A stretch of DNA of 64,000 nucleotides from NCBI GenBank assembly GCA_051294375.1, contig CM119266.1, forward strand, positions 1,909,321-1,973,320, read 5' to 3'. Of this stretch, positions 48,390 to 64,000 are shown in pieces (position 1 is the stretch's first letter; each line of letters begins with the position of its first letter). The stretch is from Paraspadella gotoi. Taxonomy: Eukaryota; Chaetognatha. The notes below the pieces were generated by a model that made no database searches, had not been told where the DNA came from, and saw only the letters and a program-made list of their open reading frames with translations. A program made the position numbers and the translations under genes.

Positions 48390-48915
48390 TAATCTCTCTC
48401 TCTCTCATCATCTCTCTCTCTCTCTCCTCTCATCTCTCTTCTCTTCTCTCTCTCTCCACTTCACTAAAACCTCCGCCAAAATCAGTTTGATAAGGTTCCG
48501 GGCGTGTCCCTCTCTCTCTCTCTCTTCTCTCTCTCTCAACTCCTCCCTCTCCTCTCTCTCCATCTCGCTAGCTCTCTTCTCCCTCTCTCCTCTTCTCCTC
48601 TCTTCAACCCCTTTCCACCCCCCCCGCCAATAGATCAGTTGAAAATAAGGTCTCGGCGGTGTCTCTCTCTCCTCTCTCTGCTCTCTTCTCTACTCTTTCG
48701 TCTCTCTCTTCCTCTCTCTCTCTCTATCTCTCTCTCTCACCCCCTTCCCCATAAGTCCAGTGAAAGCATAAGTCTCGGCGTGTCTCCATCTCATCTCTCT
48801 CCTCCTCGTCAGCTCCTCTCTCTCTCTTCTTCTCTCTCTCTCCCACTTCTCTCTCTCTCTCTCAACTAAACCCCTCCCAAAATCAGTTGAAATACAGTCT
48901 CGGTGTCTCTGTCCT
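48390..48915. repeat. 120-150-bp minisatellite made of a TC array plus a sulfatase-tail-like segment
   Basis: Four blocks like AAAATCAGTTGAAATA then GTCTCGGTGTCTC (near 48477, 48630, 48751 and 48878) alternate with TC-rich arrays and a CAACTAAACCCCTCCC-like spacer. The rightmost block, read on the minus strand, is the end of the sulfatase frame (KDRDTETVFQLILGGV and TAG at 48866-48868). Confidence 0.75.
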
Positions 48916-49625
48916 TTGACAGGTAGGCAAAACAACCAGGCCAGCATCGGAGCAGAACTGCAATTGAGCGCCGCGATTGAAGGGGATATTTCGGGCGACC
49001 ATGACCGGCGCGGGCGGCGGCCATTCGGCGTCACGGCGTCCGCCATCTCAGCGACGGCGTCGACGCCGCCGGCGTTGGCGCCGGCGTCGTAGAGGCGAAG
49101 CCGGCGTGCGATCTCGCTGGGTCCGCGCTGGCAGAGCGTCGAGAGGAGCGGCGAGGGAGGCGATCTGAGAGCGGAGGAGACGCGCCCGAGAGAGAGAGAG
49201 ACGAAGAGAGAGCGAGAGAGAGAGAGGAGGAGGCACGAAAGAGATGACCGACGCAAACGGCAACTTTCTCCTTGTAACCTGCCGAGTCATCTTCAACAAC
49301 CATCACTTACGTAAATAGGTTACTAAGCCAACATCACTGACAAAAAGACCAAACAGTCGTAATCCACTCATACATGACAATGACGATCCAAAGAGGCACG
49401 ATAATTTACGACCAAAATTGCTATGCAAGCTTCGGACGAGGACAGATAACGACGCAGGACCGACGACGAAGAGGAAGAGAAGGAAGAAAAGACGACGACG
49501 ACGACGACGACGACGACGCCCTACCTCGTGCTTTGTGAAGCAGTCCGCTCGGAAAGCCGCACCGTCGTGCCCAGGAACCCACTTGGGAAGCAGCACGCCC
49601 CAGTGCAACGCTGCGAGGCTGAAAA
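48866..49625 (-). pseudogene. Indel-rich duplicate of the sulfatase C-terminal exons
   Basis: Minus-strand segments match sulfatase exon 10 (about 49525-49612, the HWxxxxPKWVPG region) and the last exon (about 48866-49165). The last exon copy includes bases hidden by gaps in the cleaner copy: an acceptor CGCTCTCAG, a region recognisable as the family's PPLLFD...DPSE motif despite frame breaks, a YDAG/VDAVAEMADAV stretch, the FCSEWPWLFC-like end and a stop. Its surroundings stay collinear with 50561-51583 and beyond. It is probably a second, unpolished representation of the same locus. Confidence 0.6.
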
Positions 49626-50560
49626 ACAGAGAAGGAAGCAAAGTTGATATGAGGTTTTTGGGAAAGAGAGAAGCAAGACGCGCAAGGAAGTATTGAAGTG
49701 AAGAACAGACAAGACGATATAAATAGGCAAGCAAAGGAGAAGGACGCGAGGAAGAAGGACCAGGGGGCCTCACCCCGGCTTCGCTGAAGAAAGATGTGCG
49801 GATTAAAATCCAAAAAGAGAAAGATAAGTTTCAAGGACAAAACTGGGAAATAGATTAAAAGACAAAGAATGAGGGCTTCGAGTGGCGGGGAAGGCGAGAA
49901 AAAACAGACGAGAAGCTCTTAATGACACGAGAAATTGAGAATAAGGAATGACATGAGAAAAACTGGACGCGCAAAATGCGACGACAATGGAAAACATTAA
50001 GAAAACGAGAAAACGACGGGAAGACGTAACACCTTGCCGACATCGGACACACCGCCACGTGCTCGTGCAAGGGAGAGAGAGACCCAGAGAACGAGAGCAG
50101 AGAGAGAGAGCAGGGAGAGCGAGACGAGAGACGACAGCAGGACCGACGACGACGAGAGAAAGAGGAGGGTAGAGGACGGTGTTAACTCTGAGCTCAGTTG
50201 GTACAACAGTTATGAAGAAAAGTCTAAGAGAGAGAGGAGAGGCAGGAGAAGGCACCCTCCCCCCCCCCCGCTTCCGCCTTGGTAGCATTCTCCGGATTTG
50301 TTTTCTTTTCTGCCAAAAAAAAAATCGGGAAACTCAGATGGACGAGGATGACGGTTGACGACGCGAAGTCTTTCTTGCTTTTTTTCCTTTCGAGCGAAAT
50401 AACAAACAACAAACTTGGGTTCTGAGTAATCGTAAATATTAGAATTCAATATACGATTGAGTCGGTGTTTTTTTTTTTTTTTTGACAATGTATCGAGATT
50501 TTCTTTTTCGTTAGATTTATAGAGAAAACATAATGNNNNNNNNNNNNNNNNNNNNNNNNN
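49626..50560. other. Continuation of the duplicate segment and spacer
   Basis: Collinear with the sulfatase intron at 51209-51583 (phrases such as AACATTAAGAAAACGAGAAA) and probably with the part hidden by the gap 51584-51886. Then AT-rich DNA and an N gap (50536-50560). Confidence 0.5.
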
Positions 50561-61316
<10,756 letters not shown>

Positions 61317-62875
61317 TTTCGTTTCTGTCCTTTTAAATCCGACGATTGTCACGTTTTTACGTCGAGTTTACTCGCTTTTAACGAGGAATTTTAACTCGTT
61401 TTAGAGAATTTCTCCTTTCGCACAGTGCAGCTATACGGAAGAGGACCTTGGTCGACCGGTAAAAATCGCTTCGCAGGGAGAGATATCAGTAATGAGCGTC
61501 CCAGCATCGTATTAAATGTTTATTGTCAAGCAGTCTTAATTAAGTCGAATAAAAAAATTCTTTGACCCAATGAAAATAATTCGTCGCTAAATTAACTAAA
61601 TTTTTTTGAAGGTTATCAACGTCGAAGAAAGTTTGTCATTAATTTCAAATTATCTTTATTTACTTTTTTAAAAAAATAAAATGTTCTGAGCGAGAAAACT
61701 GTTTGAATCAAGTCGCTGGATGCGACCAAAGTTTAAACCTAGAAAAGATAAGGAATCGATTTTAATCGTGCATTTCATTTTAATTAATTTTATAAGAAGC
61801 ATAAATTTTAAAATCGCTTGGTTCCGCAACCTGATTCTCTAAAATAACCATTCCACATAATATTTAGAACATATTTAAACATACTTCAAAAACAGGAGTC
61901 AATACATAGATACTTAGTAGTAGCGCTTGTTTACATTTTCTGTTTTGTTGTTTAATAAAAAATATATCTTCTTCCGATCGAGTTTAATTTATATCGTGGG
62001 ACAAGCAACTTTCTTCAAATGCTTATTATATTTGAGTTTGTAAAACCGCCTTGTTTATCGATTTTTCTTTTTTTTTTAAACTTAAGTACTTTTCAGTCTT
62101 CGAACAGTTTTACTTTAATAAGATTAACATTTACCCTCATTTCGTTTCGCTGGTTTAAAAGTTAAGCATTTATGCTTATCTTTAGATCTAAAAAACAAAA
62201 ATGTAGAAAATCTGACGAAAAATTCAAGAGAATAAGAGAATAAAAAGAAAATTTATTCGATGAAGCGAATAAGTAAATCGCAGAACCGAAAAAGAAAAAG
62301 AGACAAGAAAAAAAGAAACAGAAAGACGTCGAGGAAAAACTAATAATAAAAGAGAGAATGAAGACAGCGGAAGCAGCTAAACATATTAGACAGTGGCACC
62401 AATAAATATGTGGAATCGGATAAATCAATTAGTTTCAAGAAATAAAGCTAAAACCATTTGGCGAATTTTACTATTATATCAGATCCCCTAGCTAATTGAT
62501 TAATTGGCTAAATTATAATAAGACACAGTCAATAAATTCGTGGAACCAAGGAGAAAATAAAATCCGCAAAGGCCATCAATCGTAGAATTATCCAATTAAA
62601 GTGGTACCAATAGGATTGGGAAAGTTGGTTTTTAAACAATTTAACAATAGATTTGATATATACCAAATGAAACCAATAATCCTAAAACAGAAACGTCGTT
62701 ACAAGCTGAACCTTTAAGCTGAAATCTGCTTAACCAATTAAACCAGTAGATGAATTACGAAGTTGAAGGCAGCAAAACCACTGAAACTAATATGATGCAA
62801 GAGAGAAAAGAAAAAAAGAAAAAAAAAAGATTCCACCGAAGCCAATAAACGAAAAAAAAACGCATCGAAGGAAAT
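61317..62875. other. Upstream region of the sulfatase gene and AT-rich spacer
   Basis: The 5' leader and promoter of the sulfatase should lie just above 61316; a CAGTGCAGC/CGCTTCG-rich patch at 61420-61490 is the least AT-rich part, but no motif can be assigned. The rest is AT-rich without supported exons. Confidence 0.4.
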
Positions 62876-63183
62876 GAGATAAAAAAAAAGCTCATATAAA
62901 GAGAAAAGAGGAAGTTTGCTTTTCTTTTTCAAACGCTCCATCCTTTCTTTTTATGAGATAAAAAAAGCTCACATAAAGAGAAAAGAGGAAGTTTGCTTTT
63001 CTTTTTCAAACACTCCATCCTTTTTTTATGAGATAAAAAAAGCTCACATAAAGAGAAAAGAGGAAGTTTGCTTTTCTTTTTCAAACGCTCAATCCTTTCT
63101 TTTTATGAGATTAAAAAAAGCTCAGATAAAGAGAAAACAGGAAGTTTGCCTTTCTTTTTCAAACGTTCCATCCTTTCTTTTTA
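62876..63183. repeat. 77-bp minisatellite, four copies
   Basis: The unit GAGATAAAAAAAGCTCACAT, then AAAGAGAAAAGAGGAAGTTT, GCTTTTCTTTTTCAAACGCT and CCATCCTTTCTTTTTAT, repeats at about 62876, 62956, 63030 and 63106 with few changes. A long open plus-strand frame across it is a by-product of the repeat. Confidence 0.92.
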
Positions 63184-63599
63184 TTTTTTCTGTTTTCTTG
63201 TTATTTTCTTGTTGTTTTTTTAACATCACGAATTTCTTTAAGCTCCGGTTCTTTTTTTTTAGTCTTTGGCAAACTTACTATTTCTTTGTTTATTGTGTTG
63301 TTATTTTGTTCTTCTTTTCGTCTTTTTTTTTTCAGGAGCGTATGGTTTCTTTAAACGTCGCCTTCATTGTTTTTACCGACGGTTTACTTGAGCTCGTTTC
63401 AAAACTTTCTTTTCGTCGGTTTAGTTCATTTTTTTGTTTGTTTTTGAGTTTATATAGAAATCCCAATTTGGATTGCACAGAATATGGAAAGTAGATATGT
63501 AGAGAGTAAGGAAGAAGGAAGGAAAAGAGGAGAAGAGATGAATAGAGATGAAGGAAATAGGAAAGGAGAGAGAAGAACAATGTAGGAAAAAGAGGAATA

Positions 63600-63990
63600 A
63601 AGAGGGAGGTAGAATGGAGAGGAAGTAGAAAGGAAACTAAGTAGGAATGGAAACTAATTAGGAATGAAGAGGAAGTAGGAAGGGAAACTATTTAGGAATG
63701 AAGAGGAATAGGAACTGAAGACGGAAGTAGAAGGGAAACTAATTAGGAATGAAGAGGAAGTGGACTAAAGAGGAAGTAGGAAGAGGAAACTAATAGGAAG
63801 AAGAGGAAGTAGGACTAAAGAGGAAGTAGGAGGAAACTAATAAGGAATAAAGAGGAAGTAGGACTGAAGAGAAAGTTAGGAAGGGAAACTAATTAGTAAT
63901 GAAGAGGAAGTAGGACTAAAGAGGAAGTAAGAAGGGAAACTAATTAGAATGAAGAGGAAGTAGGATTGAATAGGAAGTAGAAGCGGATCT
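63600..63990. repeat. Purine-rich minisatellite, about 17/34-bp units
   Basis: GAGGAAGTAGGAAGGGAAAC followed by TAATTAGGAATGAA, and the shorter GAGGAAGTAGGACTAAA, alternate roughly ten times up to the window's right edge, with indels. No gene. Confidence 0.85.
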
Positions 63991-64000
63991 CTCTCTTTTT

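Noticed and set aside
62916-63494. 192-codon plus-strand frame
   Set aside because: Its first half is the 77-bp minisatellite read through, and the rest is T-rich sequence.

Overview
The window looks like nuclear DNA from an invertebrate animal. Genes are split by GT-AG introns, the recognisable proteins are metazoan (MARVEL, LIM, EGF and a membrane-anchored steryl-sulfatase-type enzyme), and the space between them is AT-rich with very many GA/TC microsatellites, minisatellites, MITE-like elements and a tRNA-derived SINE. I cannot name the species. The assembly is rough: there are many runs of N, often bordered by TC arrays, and three segments appear twice, with one or both copies full of small indels.

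Layout. At 1-7.6 kb, plus-strand genes: a possible last exon (1269-1352), a complete three-exon small membrane protein (1850-2955), a multi-exon cysteine-rich/EGF protein lacking its 5' end (3307-4996), and two orphan last exons (5500-5575, 7446-7601). At 7.6-14 kb there is mainly repeat DNA. At 14.3-16.6 kb a minus-strand gene is suggested by scattered exons; its last exon has an in-frame TGA followed by 42 open sense codons. At 18.9-24 kb lie a TA-flanked MITE, a complete five-exon minus-strand MARVEL-type gene (19714-21374) and a TTAA-flanked foldback element. At 25-35.2 kb a segment of about 5 kb occurs twice in tandem. At 36.2-43 kb lies a minus-strand LIM-domain gene whose 3' half is also duplicated (35.76-38.5 and 39.3-42.0 kb). 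At 44-48.3 kb I see no gene.

From 48.9 to 61.3 kb, one large minus-strand gene encodes an arylsulfatase of the steryl-sulfatase type (ER-membrane hairpin). I traced ten constitutive exons plus one duplicated exon, and nearly the whole catalytic core can be read. The exon for the first membrane helix is present as two tandem versions of exactly 166 nt with identical splice phases, which points to mutually exclusive splicing. The C-terminal part of this gene is again duplicated by the assembly, and its last codons lie inside a GA-bearing minisatellite. One or two well-formed plus-strand exons lie inside its introns, suggesting a nested antisense gene. From 61.3 kb to the end there is AT-rich spacer and two minisatellites.

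The genes have no evident common pathway; this is ordinary animal gene order. Exon boundaries were read by eye from splice signals, phase and protein continuity, so no transcript evidence underlies them.
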